The translations under genes and the position numbers were made by a program. The notes beneath the pieces were generated by a model that ran no database searches, had not been told where the DNA came from, and saw nothing but the letters and a program-made list of their open reading frames with translations. 64,000 nucleotides of DNA from Morinoia aosen (Eukaryota; Arthropoda; Malacostraca; Amphipoda; Talitridae). The stretch covers positions 34,094,183-34,158,182 of the forward strand of contig CM059560.1 in the NCBI GenBank assembly GCA_030386875.1. Direction: 5' to 3'. Below, piece by piece: positions 1-11,806 of the stretch; positions within the stretch are counted from its first letter, which is position 1; every line of letters begins with the position of its first letter.

Positions 1-312
1 ATGTTAGGTTACCATTGCGTATACGGTCACTCTGATGTGAAGCATATTTCTCTCCAACATCATTTTGCCTTAGTATTCGAACTCAACACGCAATGTCGCC
101 ATTACCTGGTCCTTCAAGCACTTATGGTTACAATTGAATATAACTCCGTTTGCTTTTTCTTTATGATTTCTTGCTCAGCCAACAGTTTTCACTAAGTGAC
201 GTTCGATTTTAATCGATCAAATTCCGTTCGGCAGCAAGTGGAGTGTGATGCTGATTCTGTCCACGTACAGTGTTAATTCCGTATCTGAATAAAATTCTTT
301 AATACAATCTTT
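1..312. other. AT-rich sequence, no gene seen
   Basis: No open frame with recognisable protein similarity, no splice-bounded exon and no repeat was found. The 64-codon open frame at the very start shows no domain. Confidence 0.5.
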
Positions 313-969
313 TTTAATTAAATACCAGTGGTATCACAGATACACGACACTATTAAAGTCTAGGTTGATCTCAATTTCAATATTGCAACTTGAAATTATT
401 TTGAATTTGAATCCGTTGAATTGAATCCGTGGTATCAACTGTTCATCAGAGAACATCATGGAAATGTCTAAGAAAAAATCAAAAAGACCCCGCACCGAAG
501 TTAATCTTCAGCCTCACTTCTCAATGTTTCGATGTTATCTTCTAAGGCAATCATTTTTTCGATGACACGCCGTGAGTTCTTGTAACAGATAACAGAAGAG
601 GCTGTTATCTGTTACAAGAACTCACGGCGTGTCATCGAAAAAATGATTGCCTTAAATGATTGTTCTTGTAACAGATAACAGAAGAGGCTGTTATCTGTTA
701 CAAGAACTCACGGCGTGTCATCGAAAAAATGATTGCCTTAGAAGATAACATCGAAACATTGAGAAGTGAGGTTGAAGATTAACTTCGGTGCGGGGTCTTT
801 TTGATTTTTTCTTAGACATTTCCATGATGTTCTTTGATGAACAGTTGATACCACGGATTCAATTCAACGGATTCAAATTCAAAATAATTTCAAGTTGCAA
901 TATTGAAATTGAGATCAACCTAGACTTTAATAGTGTCGTGTATCTGTGATACCACGGGTATTTAATTAA
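313..969. repeat. Long near-perfect palindrome (foldback or hairpin-RNA-like locus)
   Basis: The outer arms, about 313-543 and 741-969, are reverse complements with only a few mismatches seen by eye; both ends read TTAATTAAATACC inward. The centre is a second palindrome level. A roughly 50-bp block (543-595) is followed by the loop AAGAGG, its reverse complement (604-654), an 8-bp spacer, a partial repeat of the block (663-681), the same AAGAGG loop and again the full complement (688-740). The right arm, read on the plus strand, keeps a short frame ending in TAA near 780 with heptad-like residues (IEKMIALEDNIETLRSEVE), which could be the tail of a captured coding sequence. No target-site duplication is evident. 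It could be a foldback transposon, a palindromic duplication or a hairpin-RNA locus. Confidence 0.8.
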
Positions 970-3633
970 TCAGTAATGCTTTCGAACCGCCTCTTAGATG
1001 GAATATGGCGCTGTAGAAGTAAAAATAAAAAATAAAGGAAATTCTGTGTTCCTTGCCACTCCCATGTCAATCAGTTCTGAATTAACGTAGAAACTCAGGA
1101 CACACCGACATGAAAACAACACCAGTGACTACACAAAGCACTTTCAAATTTGATATCCCAAAAAGTGAGAGAATGACGCACTTCAACGTCAAGGAGACTT
1201 CTGTGAAATCGACGAGGATAATTGGTATTTAATCATGCAGCACTGAATCACCACTGTGATATGACCAGCGATCGTGATTTCATCGCATTATGTGAACGCG
1301 GATCGGGCGTAGTCTTCGCTACACCCACACAGACTCCAATTGAGGTGCATTGGTTCGTATTAGGCTCGTGGAACTTACGGCTAGCCCATGTCAGTGGATG
1401 CATTATACTTTAAACCTTTTAGGAGACGCCTCCCAAATACCTGCCAAGAACTTACATCAAATTTAAGTTTCCCTGCCCAAAAAATTATGTTATTCCTAAA
1501 AACTTAAGGATTTCAAGAATTAATTTCAATCACATCTCATTTCATCATTAGGATATAGTGTGTCTCCAAACTTCACATTACTAATCTTCACCGAAATTTT
1601 CATTTATCACTGTTTCAGATCTGAGATTCTTTTCGCTAGACCAGGGGGTATCTGGGTGGCAGAAGTGGTAAAATTTGAAATTTTTCTAGCGTTTGATCAA
1701 AGGTTTCAATTGAATTTTTCAGTTTTTTGTCGTCCGCATTTGGCCTCGAAGCTAATTAATTCTTTCAAATTAGGCAATGACAAAGTTCGAGTGTAGACGC
1801 TTTTATCCGTGATTTTCACTTAAAAAAGAAGGAAGCCTTGGTTTAGAACATGAAAACGTGGTGCTATGTGCGTTATAAATACGCTATAACTATAACCGCT
1901 AAAAAATTCATCAATAATTGTATGCAACAACCCAAGTGTCATTGCCATGAAGTAGTAAATGATTAAATTGAAAAGACAGTAATAAATCCCTCAAAAAGTC
2001 TAAAGCAAAAGTTACACGTATTGTTATCTTCAGGTCCTTGTGATAGCAATTCATATACAGCAGATTCTATTTGACAAGTCCATGTAATTATTTGAAATAC
2101 GTCTGAATTATCCACCATTATCACAAAACCTTAGCACTATCTTAGGTAGGAAGACTCAGAATTATATTGTGACCAACATAAGCGAGCCAAAACTACTCCT
2201 AAGATGCTTCTATGAAACAATGGTCAACCCGAGTTTGGGACTAATATAAGAAAGGCTTTAAACAACTGCTGCTAATCAAGCACCGGATTTTCGACCATTT
2301 CGTGAGCCTACCTTCAATTTCGCTGTCCTAGTAGTTACTTGACTGTCTCCGCCCAACAGTTGGTGGTTGCTTTCTTTTCATGGGGATAATCATCGGGTCA
2401 GTCCAACACTTTCACCACTTAAATATTTACATCCACTAGCAATGCATACCAATAGAATCAATATTTAGATTTGTAAAAAGGGACAGGATGTGGAACGTGT
2501 GGGTCTGACTTAGTTCAGCTACTTTTAGGATATCCAATGGAAGCTTATTCTGCATTAAAAACTTAATTTATTCATGAACACTTAACTTAAATGTACACTT
2601 AACTGATCAAATAGTTCAAACGTACGAGAGAATGAGAACTTAGATTATAATTGACTATATTAGGTAATGATGCTTACGAAAACTCTGGGCTGAAAATAGA
2701 TTTAAAACTATGAATGTAATATCAAATAACTTCAAAATTGAAAATGATTTTGGGATGAAACGTTTCAAGCCTCAGCTCATCATCAGTCATAATCAGCAAA
2801 ATAAAATTTTACTCGCATTGAATAAAAGCAGGCACAAATTCACAAAATTGGTCTTAGTGTATTCAAATTGGTGTCTAAATAAAACAATGACATGACGTAA
2901 AAAATACTGAAGAAATTTAAATATCAGAACTTTACAATCCATAATCGTAAATGCAAGTTAAAATGGAAATAATAAAAATATAGGAGTACAACTAAAATGC
3001 AGGACAGTCATGGTGACCGTTTACTAGCTAATATAAATTCTTATCAAAGAGAGAGATAGCGGGAAATGAGTGAGAGAGAAAGAGTGATCCTCTGAAAAGA
3101 GAGAAAAAAGAGAGTAGAAGATAGAAAAAACATAACTTCTAGAGAAGGTAATAAAAATGGAATTCTTTCTACATATTAAATTCATGCGAATATTGTTGCA
3201 CTAGGCAATAGTTTTTAAGGAGCAAGACCCTCTGCATGTCATTCAGGGCCGGTTTCAATTTGTGTATATACAATTACCATAACATGCGCAGCTCACACGA
3301 ATTCGAAGCTTAGTCTAAAACTTTAAATTGGTCATTACTGATAACACTGGGGAACACTTTTTCAGTAACTTTGAGTTGTATAGGATATTTTAACTGATTC
3401 GAGGAGTTTTAGGCGCTGATTTCAAATCCGAAATTAGTTTTCGCTACAAGCTCTAGAGTGTACGCAATTTGGGGTTAATGAATTTGTACAAATGAAAACT
3501 TGCGTAAATTATGTATAGGCATTTTCGCGTCCATAAATATATATACATATTATTATTAATATTATTAACATCATATGTTTTAATAAATAAATATAAATGT
3601 AAATAATTATATATATTTATGTAGGTACAGGCA

Positions 3634-3664
<31 letters not shown>

Positions 3665-3904
3665 GATAGATAGCTTCTAATATTTTGATCCTTCTTCTTT
3701 TGCTACAGCTCCAAAGAGCGACATCGTTGCAGAAACAAGCCTGATGCCTCCTGCTACAAATGTGGATGCTACACACTCAATCGTCAGAGACGCAACATAT
3801 TCTCGTTTGTCTAGAAAAAGAAAGAAAGAAAGACCGTTTATTTCAAAAAAAGTTGACACATGAGATACATGACAAAATATTGACTCCTAAAAATTTCTCA
3901 ATAT
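970..3904. other. AT-rich sequence with simple repeats, no gene seen
   Basis: No convincing exon. A purine-rich GA tract lies at about 3046-3136 and a TA/GATA microsatellite at about 3628-3675. Short open frames here carry no recognised domain. Confidence 0.5.
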
Positions 3905-4160
3905 AAGACGTCATCAGACAAACGTACTACACGAGGAGTACAAATAGACAAACTATACGTGGTCTACTAATAGACTAACTATACGATGCGTTCTAATAGA
4001 CAAATTGTACAAAGTGTACTAATAGGAAAATTGTACGAAGTGTACTAATAGACAAACCAAACGAGGTGTACTATTAGACAAACTATCCGAGGTGTACAAA
4101 TAGATAACCTATACGAGGCGTACTAATAGACAAACCATCCGTGGCGTGCAAATAGATTAA
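3905..4160. repeat. 26-bp minisatellite, about 9 degenerate copies
   Basis: A unit close to AATAGACAAACTATACGAGG plus TGTACT recurs every 25-27 bp about nine times, with substitutions in most copies. It has no unique spacers, so it is a decayed tandem repeat and not a CRISPR-like array. Confidence 0.8.
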
Positions 4161-4429
4161 CCCTGTCAAAGGCTGGTTAAAACAAAAACATCATTTTTTG
4201 GATATGTTATATTTCAAGAGATGGCTGACAACTTATAAATAATTTAAATACTACTCGAGAATTCTTCGGAATTCCTAAATTATTAGATGAATCGATACAA
4301 GAAAAGGCAAAAAACGCTATACCGAAGCAGATTGAAACACCGTCGCAAATGACTATCAGGTGTTGAGAAAAGGTTGGTCACAAAGTAATTAATAAAGAGC
4401 ATCACGCAACACAACACGCACATTTAGAA

Positions 4430-4720
4430 ACGCGTAAACAAACGCACTCAAAATGAAATTCATGGCTTGTTCAGCATACGGGCATACAGATAATTTTTCA
4501 CGAGCGCTTTGTTTTAATGGGCTGTTTATATTTTCCATTTTTTCTATTCACAGAAACGCCCTCTGGGGTAGTGATAGATCTATTTTTGAATCATTAAGCA
4601 AGCGCAATAAATATATTTATTTTTGAAATATGGTTTAGTGTTGACTGGTCGCAGAGCTTTAGGTAAAATGTAATGTATCTTGAGTTTTTGTTTTTACTCA
4701 AAAAATAAAAATAGAAACAT
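4430..4720 (+). repeat. Dispersed repeat, copy 1 of an imperfect direct duplication
   Basis: Shares several blocks in order with 5205-5470: GTAAACAAACG, a CATGGCTTGTTCA-type block, and TATTCACAGAAACGCCCTCTGG followed by GATCTATTTTTG. Each copy is followed by an AC/AT-rich microsatellite. No coding capacity or class-specific termini were seen. Confidence 0.6.
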
Positions 4721-4835
4721 ATATATGCATATATGTATTAATATGAACACGTACATGTGCACACACACACTTAGACATATATGTATGCGTGCGCACACAC
4801 ACATACATGCACACAATTACACACACAAATTCATA
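4715..4835. repeat. AT/AC-rich microsatellite
   Basis: Runs of CATATATG, ACACAC and ATACATGCAC. Open frames over this tract on both strands are low-complexity artefacts. Confidence 0.8.
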
Positions 4836-5204
4836 TATATACGCGTTGAAAATGAATGCAAGAAAAATAATAAAAAACTTAATAAACAATCTTGCTCTTG
4901 TTCTATCTAAAATGACAGTCAAGCTCAGTGTAATAGCAAAAAATAATCTGAAGAAAAAATAAGTAAAAAGAAAACTGACTTCGAAAACGTAAAAATGAAA
5001 TGGCTTTTAATTTTCTAACAGAAATTTTAAGAAAACTCAAGTTACAATCGAGGAACAACAACAACAACAACAAACATCTCGGGTTTCATATCGTCTCGGT
5101 ACTCTCTGCAACATCATGCGGACACGGGTACGTGGGATAAAATGGAGATACAGTGTAAGCCGGATATCACTTATGAGTAGCAAATATCTCCAGAATTTGG
5201 GCAG

Positions 5205-5470
5205 AAGAGCGTAAACAAACATATTTTCAAAATAAAAATTCACGGCTTGTTCAATATACGGGCAGAAAGACAATTTTTCTGCTATTCATGTGCTCTAATT
5301 ACGCTTCATTTCATTTGTCTAATTGTACGAGTAGTTTTCATTTTTCCTATTCACAGAAACGCCCTCTGGAGTAGTCATAGATCTATTTTTGCATCATTTC
5401 GCAAATGCAATAAAATCAATTAAACCGGATTGTTTTCACGTAAAAGAATAGAAATAGAAACATGTATATG
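5205..5470 (+). repeat. Dispersed repeat, copy 2 of the direct duplication
   Basis: Diverged copy of 4430-4720 in the same orientation, again ending at a microsatellite (about 5460-5565). A short (CAA)n run at 5056-5072 lies just upstream. Confidence 0.6.
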
Positions 5471-5565
5471 TAGATATACGTATACCTACATACGTACGCA
5501 CAGATATATCCATGCATGTGCGTGCGTACATATCTATGCACACACACACACACGCACGCGTAGGG
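5470..5565. repeat. ACGT-type and (CA)n microsatellite
   Basis: Alternating TATACGTA and GCACACAC tracts follow the dispersed repeat. No gene. Confidence 0.7.
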
Positions 5566-5849
5566 GAAACGAACCAATGATCTTTACATTACAATATTTA
5601 ATTAGAAATTGTAAGCTGTAGCACCGACTGAAAAAGTTTTTACGAACCTTCTTTGCTCATTATCCTATATTTCAATAAATCACCCAGCATTTTCGTAGAG
5701 CGCATTTGCTATATGGTCGCCTAGATGCATAAGTATGTATACGTGTATGTTTGCGTGTTATGTATATAGATATATGTACACATATACATATACATGTGTA
5801 CTAAACTAGCAACTAGAATTTGAACTAGAAATACCGCTTTTTCTGTTCA

Positions 5850-6035
5850 CTCGCAACTTGTAACGTTGCCTAATTCGTCATCTATCTATCTTGTTGTTAA
5901 GCATTCACAAAAAAATATAAATTTTTTGCGTCTTCACCCATATATGTTTAAATAAGATGCTTATTAACTAATGACCGTTATGTTAAAATTTTTTAATTAG
6001 AAAAGCACAACTTGTAATTTTCGTAAATTTCATGC
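5850..6035 (+). repeat. Diverged fragment related to the BEL LTR
   Basis: Two blocks match the BEL LTR near 21355-21475 in the same order. One is an AACTTGTRAYGTTRCCTAAYT block continuing CGTCATCT. The other contains TGCTTATTRACTAATGACC. Identity by eye is about 80% over 35-39 bp each. This implies an older member of the same LTR family, or a repeat that both carry. Confidence 0.5.
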
Positions 6036-7133
6036 TTAATTATATTCTGGTATATGCGCATGTGTGTGTATATGTGTGCATACATTCATATACATGTACG
6101 TACATTCATACATTTACCCACAACAGTTTTTGCAATATTTCTTTGGATTTGTCTGTTCAATTTGCTGTGTGGGCTAAAACGTGCTCTTTAGGCAGTCAGC
6201 TCACTTTTTTTATTTCATCATGCTCACTCAAAGTGATATTTATGAATATCTGCCGAAACAAGCAATTCTAATATTATTCCCTGATGTCAAAAAATCTAAA
6301 GCTTATATGTCATGTACATATAAACTGTCATAAGTGTTTTCACCCCAAAAAGTTCATTTTCTCTATTGTTTTCATGAAATAACAAGCACTATTCAACTTC
6401 AGTTAACCAGCTATATAGGATACATTTTCTGTCTTTCCTCTCCGTTTTTGTGCAAGCTTCAAACTGGACTGTCATGACCTTTATGTGTGTTTATCAATTA
6501 AAGACATTTGAATCATAATTCGGAGACAATGTGATTTTCTTTTTGAAACCCTTATAGGACATTCATGCTTTATTCTCTTATTCACGTCCAAATATGTTCT
6601 TGTTAGACTTGTGTGGTGCTATCATTTCTATCATTTCTCATATCATATTGTCTTATCATTTCTCACGCTCTTGAGTGTATTGTGACAACTTCACGTAGGT
6701 GGTTAATTTCACGTATTACTCCGATTATGTTGTACAAATCTTGATAGCCGTTGTAGAATAATCGTTTTCATGTTTCTTACTCAGCTAGACTGTTTTGTGC
6801 CACTATTATTAGTTTGAAAATATCATAAATTCATGGCTTGATAAAATACATTTTCTCGAGTCCCGTGATTTAAATACTAGTTTATACGAAGGAGTAAAAA
6901 TATAATTCTGACTGCCAACTTCGCTGCCTTAGACGCAGGATTATTTTAATTCACACGTTTGACTTTCAAGAAATTCCTTAAATCGCAAGTCCCTGAGCTC
7001 GTATTTCAATATAAGTGTACACTAACAGGAGTATATTCAACAATGCATCGTTACTGAAATTGTGTTCTCTTCTATTATTGTAGTTACATACATAATCTAA
7101 TCTAAATTAAGCAGCATTAGAAATACATTGCCC
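6036..7133. other. AT-rich sequence, no gene seen
   Basis: Contains a TG/TA microsatellite near 6045-6110. Nothing else could be assigned. Confidence 0.45.
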
Positions 7134-7251
7134 TCAATCATTTGTTTCAACTCGTGAAATTAGTATTACGATACTCATGTGTGTGCATCAACTCAATCAT
7201 TTATTTCGACTAGTGATATGGGTATTACAATACTCATGTGTGTGTAGCATA
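7134..7251 (+). repeat. 59-bp tandem duplication
   Basis: Two consecutive copies (7134-7192 and 7193-7251) start TCAATCATTT and end with ACTCATGTGTGTG. The unit resembles BEL-LTR sequence near 21590-21640 (GTGACACGAGTTTTACAATA). Confidence 0.7.
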
Positions 7252-7659
7252 TAAGAACCCTTGCTTTAAGATATTTTAAAAACCAAAGATGAATTTTTCG
7301 TATTATCTAAATTGGAAATGGTGTGTTTTTCTTTTTTCTTTTCTGTCTATATGCTGTCCAAATGAATGAAATACCGCCGTAAGCGCTCTATTATAATGAG
7401 CGTCCAATGTTCGTGAGCAGAAACAGGGGCCAGTATAAAATCGGCTTTAGCCAGGCTTAGCCTATGTCCTCGCCTGATCATGGTTTCTGACATTGGCCCT
7501 TATTATTTTAGGCATACGTAAAATATGGAGCACTGAACTCACATCATCATCTTTAATCAATGAAGACTGAGTGCACTGAAGAATGAATTAACCACAACAT
7601 CGTTTAGCCACTGTTTTTTATCCAAGGTTTTCAAGCGTCTAAGCGTAATTTTGAAGTTT
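7252..7659. other. AT-rich sequence, no gene seen
   Basis: No supported feature. Confidence 0.4.
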
Positions 7660-9690
7660 CCAATTAGTCTTGCAGACTTTTGGCTGGAATCTTCTTTCTC
7701 TTCCGTGTCGTTTGTATTATTCCTATCCCTCTCAGTTCTTGAACAAGCAGCCGTAGGTGAATTGGTTCTTTAGAAGGAAGTACTACAAGCTGCTGGTGTC
7801 GAGAACGAACGGTTTTCTCCGCTGCTAATACCATAGCGAGACTTGTTTTGGAAAGTTTCACAGGAATGATTTTTTGATAGTTTTGCGGCATGAGAATCCG
7901 GCACTGGGATTGTAGAAACTTCAGATTTCGTCTTCATTCCTTACCTTTTCTTTACTTTTCCTACTTTGCTCAAGTCAGAATGAGCGAATTTACGTTCTAC
8001 TTCAACTATTTCAAGCCATGAAGCCATAGCTGCTGCAAGAACATAAATACATTTTCTTGGATGTAAAAAAGAACACCTGAGTGGTTGCAGTCTTGCAGAA
8101 TTACAGCATTTCTTATGCTGCCGAAACCATGTAAAATGTCCTGTAAGTACTTATTTTCCACACTAATGACACACGATCATTCTGAACAAGATATTTTGCC
8201 AAAGCTTCTTTAGTTGAAAAGGAACTTTTACATCGTTTTGAAGCTGTTGATTTTGGGAATATCCTAATTTCGTTACAGACTGTTTTAAGGATGTCTTCCG
8301 GATTTGTACTTCCAACAGGCAAATTTTCTTCTTTGATTGGCTTCACCGTTTTAGAGAACTTATCCTTGTGAGTTCAATTTCCCTCTCCTTTTATGCCTCT
8401 TGCCATTTCAGTTACATAATAACAGCTGAGGTAGTTAAAGGCCAGCACCATTTGGTCAGCTCTAACTTCTTTTCGCTTCGTAATCCGTTTAAAAACAGCA
8501 TTCATTGATTCAGAGCAATTGGTGGTATTGCCCCAGAGTTGATCATTAATTGTTCACGCACAAATCCACTATCCTTCCCATAATTGTTGATATCAAGTCT
8601 TCCTTCAATTGTGAATCAAAATATTTGTAGAAGCTTTCAGTCAATTCAATCTTGCATTTCTGGTAACGAACGCAGAACATTTCAGCATTCTTTGATTCAA
8701 GTAGATCCTGCGAATAAATTGTATACGAGCTTAGGTGATCAGTCGATCCATGATGTTTCTTGCCCCAAGTCTTTACGTCTTGTTTAATATGATTCCAGAA
8801 AAATACACCTCCACAATGCGGAGCCACATTCTTCAAAGCATTTCTGATACCTCGTTCCATGTCCGTTGCAATCACAACTTTGCTGGAATTAATTTCTGGT
8901 TCCGTAAATTTGATTGCTCGAAAAAAGAACTTCGTGAGTCGTGGTGTCTCTCTTGTGGTGCAATAAAAACGCACTCAGGAAACAAGGATTACCTTGAAAA
9001 AAAGGCAACGCGCAGCTAATGAGTTGACGTAGAAATCGCCTAGATTGTACGTAGTATCAAATGATAAAATGATAAGCCGTTCTTTTGATGCCAGTCTTTT
9101 CTATTCATGTAAAAGGTTATCATTTATTAAAACGATACTTAAGGTAGGAAGAACATCAGGGAATTTTTTTCCAAATCTTTCGTTTCATGTTGACCATTAG
9201 TAAAGTGTTACAATCAAGTAAATCCAATCGCTGTCTTTTACTGTGATTATACATTGCTTCAGTTTGCTGAAAATTTCTCGATTCTATTGCGTCAAAATTG
9301 GATCTGATCTTAGACGTAACCATTTCCGAGTACACAACAGACAGCACATCTTTTTTCCTGATTCAGCTGAGGTCAAGGTTGACTTCATTGTTCTTCTTTA
9401 TGATTTTTGAAGGTTATTCTTATTTCCATGAGGAGCGTCTTTCTCCTCTCGATGATCTTCACCAAAGTAGTGGATGAGATGTCTTGCGACACTTCGATCA
9501 ACTAGTGTGCAACAGTGTTTGTAGAAATCGACAACTCTTCCATCAATCCTTCTGCTGAAGTACTGTTTCTTGACCTATAGTTTTTTTCTTGTGAGGGCAT
9601 ATGAACACCGCAATTTGTCCAGTTGAGCCCATCTGAAAGATAATCCATACATTTTTCAATCATCCTCATAACAGTGCAGAAATGCATCGC
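7660..9690 (-). pseudogene. Decayed MULE (Mutator-like) transposase
   Basis: Several minus-strand fragments in consistent order resemble the MULE-type DDE transposase of animal Mutator-like elements, which cuts and inserts DNA transposons in the nucleus. The upstream part (about 9690-9500) has a region with N-W-T-N-C-G. A middle part (about 9060-8950, split over frames) reads like the family's NLGDFY segment followed by KGNPCFLSAFLLHHKR. A 142-codon open stretch at 8974-8546 contains KVVIATDMERGIRNAL, the block around the second catalytic Asp, then a histidine-containing helix. Just downstream (about 8540-8380) TTNCSESMNAVFKR matches the family's TN-x-SE-S-x-N block. Frameshifts and stops separate the pieces, so it is non-functional. 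The segment below about 8350 (including 7891-7664) is placed here only by position. No terminal inverted repeats were found. Confidence 0.75.
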
Positions 9691-10754
9691 CGCTTGCCGG
9701 TTTCAACAGTGGCTAGACAAAGCACAGATCTTCAGATCTTTCCATCAAAATTTTCTCAACTTCAAATATGGGTAACCTTTGAGCTCCGAACTGTTAGACC
9801 ATGTTTTTGCCCAGTGAAAACAATGAGAAAGTTTGCAAAAAAGGGTATTTCTCCATACCTGTACAACAACCCAAAATCACTCAAGAAAATATTAGATTAA
9901 AAGAAATAAATTTGAATTGAAATACCTTATAATTCAGAATGAGAATCGATAAAATGGGAGTCATTGAAAATAGAAGTGGATGAAAGAATGACACCAATGA
10001 TTAACTAAGAATGAATCGATTGTCAGTATTATCTTCATTGTAGTTATTTTTATCACTGTTACTACTAATAATTATAACTAATATTTCCATTCGAATGAAA
10101 CAAAGTTCAAAACAATTATGACTTTTTTTCGTCGCTGTTACATCTGTGGTGTTTCAAGCATTTAATTACATAAATTTTTCTGTTCATCACCAATAATGAA
10201 GCTTATAGTAACAATTTCCAACGTTTATAAGTATAGTGTAACTGGGAAGAATATCTTAAGTTAATTTTGATGTTCTAAAAGAACTTGACCCAAATAAAGA
10301 ACACATTAGAGCACGCTTGTTTCTCTGGTGAAGCATTGCACAAGTCATACTGAAACAATAGACGCGTTTAATGAATATTTATTGTCATACGCTTTCATCT
10401 GATGTTCATCTTATCACGGAGCATTCAACATTCGGACTATTATCAGTTGCGCTCTTCTCACTATCGTAAACGAATTTTTTTGATTTTGAGGATTCATGTA
10501 CCTAATGTAAAATTTCATAAAATATTTATGTTTGGTTGAGTAACTGGTGCACAATAATAATATTTTTCGTTTGGGTTATGAAATACGTCTCCTACAGTTT
10601 ACAACATAATAAAAACCGTTTTAAAAATATGCATATTTAAACAATGCCTTGCTAAAAATGTCAAATAAAAGTTTTTTATACATCTGCTATATTTTTTGAA
10701 AATTTAGTTCGCCGAATTTGAATGATGCCATGAAAGATTGATAAGTAATTTTGT
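9691..10754. other. AT-rich sequence, no gene seen
   Basis: The open frame at 9682-9900 plus overlaps the complement of the MULE remnant and shows no domain. The rest is very AT-rich. Confidence 0.45.
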
Positions 10755-11140
10755 GATGTGAGCGAGTAATTTTTACTCGAACCATTTACTGAGAGGCGCA
10801 GATAAAGGACTATATAGTAGAAGACTGCAGCCGCTGCGAACGTTGGGCGAATGCAGGGCAGTCAGGACTTGGTAGACAGAGTAGAGTCGATGGAGTACTG
10901 TTGATGCCGCGCAAGTGGTGAGCTTTAAGCGTTGACTGTTGTTTCGATAGTCACTCTACTCGTACGCCGTGCAGTGCTTCTTTACACACGCAGGAGCCAG
11001 TGTCTTGGCAGCAATCTTACTGTTTTGCCTGCGTGTTGTCTCTGGTTTAAGCTGTCGGGATCTAATGCCCTCAAATTAACTGAGTCGATCAGGCGTCGGG
11101 GTGTAATTTGTGTCATGTGAGAAACTTTCTAAGCTTGTGT
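10755..11140 (+). promoter_or_regulatory. GC-richer promoter-like or LTR-like block
   Basis: A local rise in GC content with a TATA-like ACTATATAG at about 10809-10817 and a possible initiator-type TCAGGA about 45 bp downstream. It is preceded by a hairpin (CGAGTAA/TTACTCG near 10764-10780). No in-frame exon follows. It could be an isolated promoter and 5' UTR, or an unrecognised solo LTR. Confidence 0.25.
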
Positions 11141-11445
11141 CTTACTTGTATTTTTAGACAGTTTTTAACTTTTAAAGAATGTCCAATTAAACGTGAATTT
11201 TTTACTTGTTAAAGAGAACTTCTTAGTAGAGTGTCATTCCTTCTTATAAAACTTGACCATGCTTTAATAAACTATTGGAAATTACTGAATGTATTTAAGA
11301 TGCCACAACTATACTGCATTGAAAAGCGGATTATGGAACATGGAAAAGAAAAGATAAAATACTTAGGAATAATTTATTTAGCGGTCACTTGTGGAGGGGC
11401 GAGTCTCTGCCTCCTGGGGAGGTGCGTCGCTCATTTTGCTTCTGC
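11141..11445. other. No gene seen
   Basis: AT-rich sequence with no supported feature. Confidence 0.4.
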
Positions 11446-11806
11446 AGATTAGATTAGATTAGATTAGATGTTGGCTTAGGCCTCTTTAAGTGCAGCAAAG
11501 GTGCTCCAAAGAGAGGAAGGAGGAAGGCTCCATTTAGTATGGAGACAAGGGAACGCGGAATCTATGCTGAAGGGGCATAGAAACAGTAAGTTCAGAAAGA
11601 AGTTTATGAAATAAGATAATAGTTGAATTAGAAAGTAGTAGGTACTGAAAAACAGGACAGCAGTGAACCGAAAAAAGGTAGTCCTTAACACAATAAAAAA
11701 CAGATTATTTTAACAAGGCCTACCTATCTCTCAGCTCGGGCCCTCACAGATTTTCCTCCTGTGAGTGCCAATGCCCATAGATACAATAGTTGCATCCCCC
11801 TGAGGA
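11446..11806 (-). mobile_element. Short retroposon-like dispersed repeat with (ATCTA)n tail
   Basis: Minus-strand copy of the repeat seen on the plus strand at 37740-38110. It begins (high coordinate) with CCTCAGGGGGAT and GCAACTATTGTATCTATGGG, runs through the conserved TTTCGGTTCACTGCTGTCC block, and ends (low coordinate, 11446-11469) in five tandem ATCTA units. A head block, a conserved body and a short tandem tail at one end suggest a SINE- or LINE-type retroposon. No tRNA head or coding domain is visible, so the class is open. The last part of this repeat also sits inside the BEL LTRs. Confidence 0.6.

Noticed and set aside
3453..3776. Tyr/Ile-rich minus-strand frame of 107 codons
   Set aside because: Mostly the complement of the TA microsatellite.
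3905..4160. CRISPR-like regular repeats
   Set aside because: Units follow each other directly with no unique spacers and vary in sequence; the genome is animal. It is a minisatellite.
11446..11469. Telomere-like tandem AGATT repeats
   Set aside because: Only five copies, not the TTAGG telomere unit of arthropods, and located at the tail of a dispersed retroposon.
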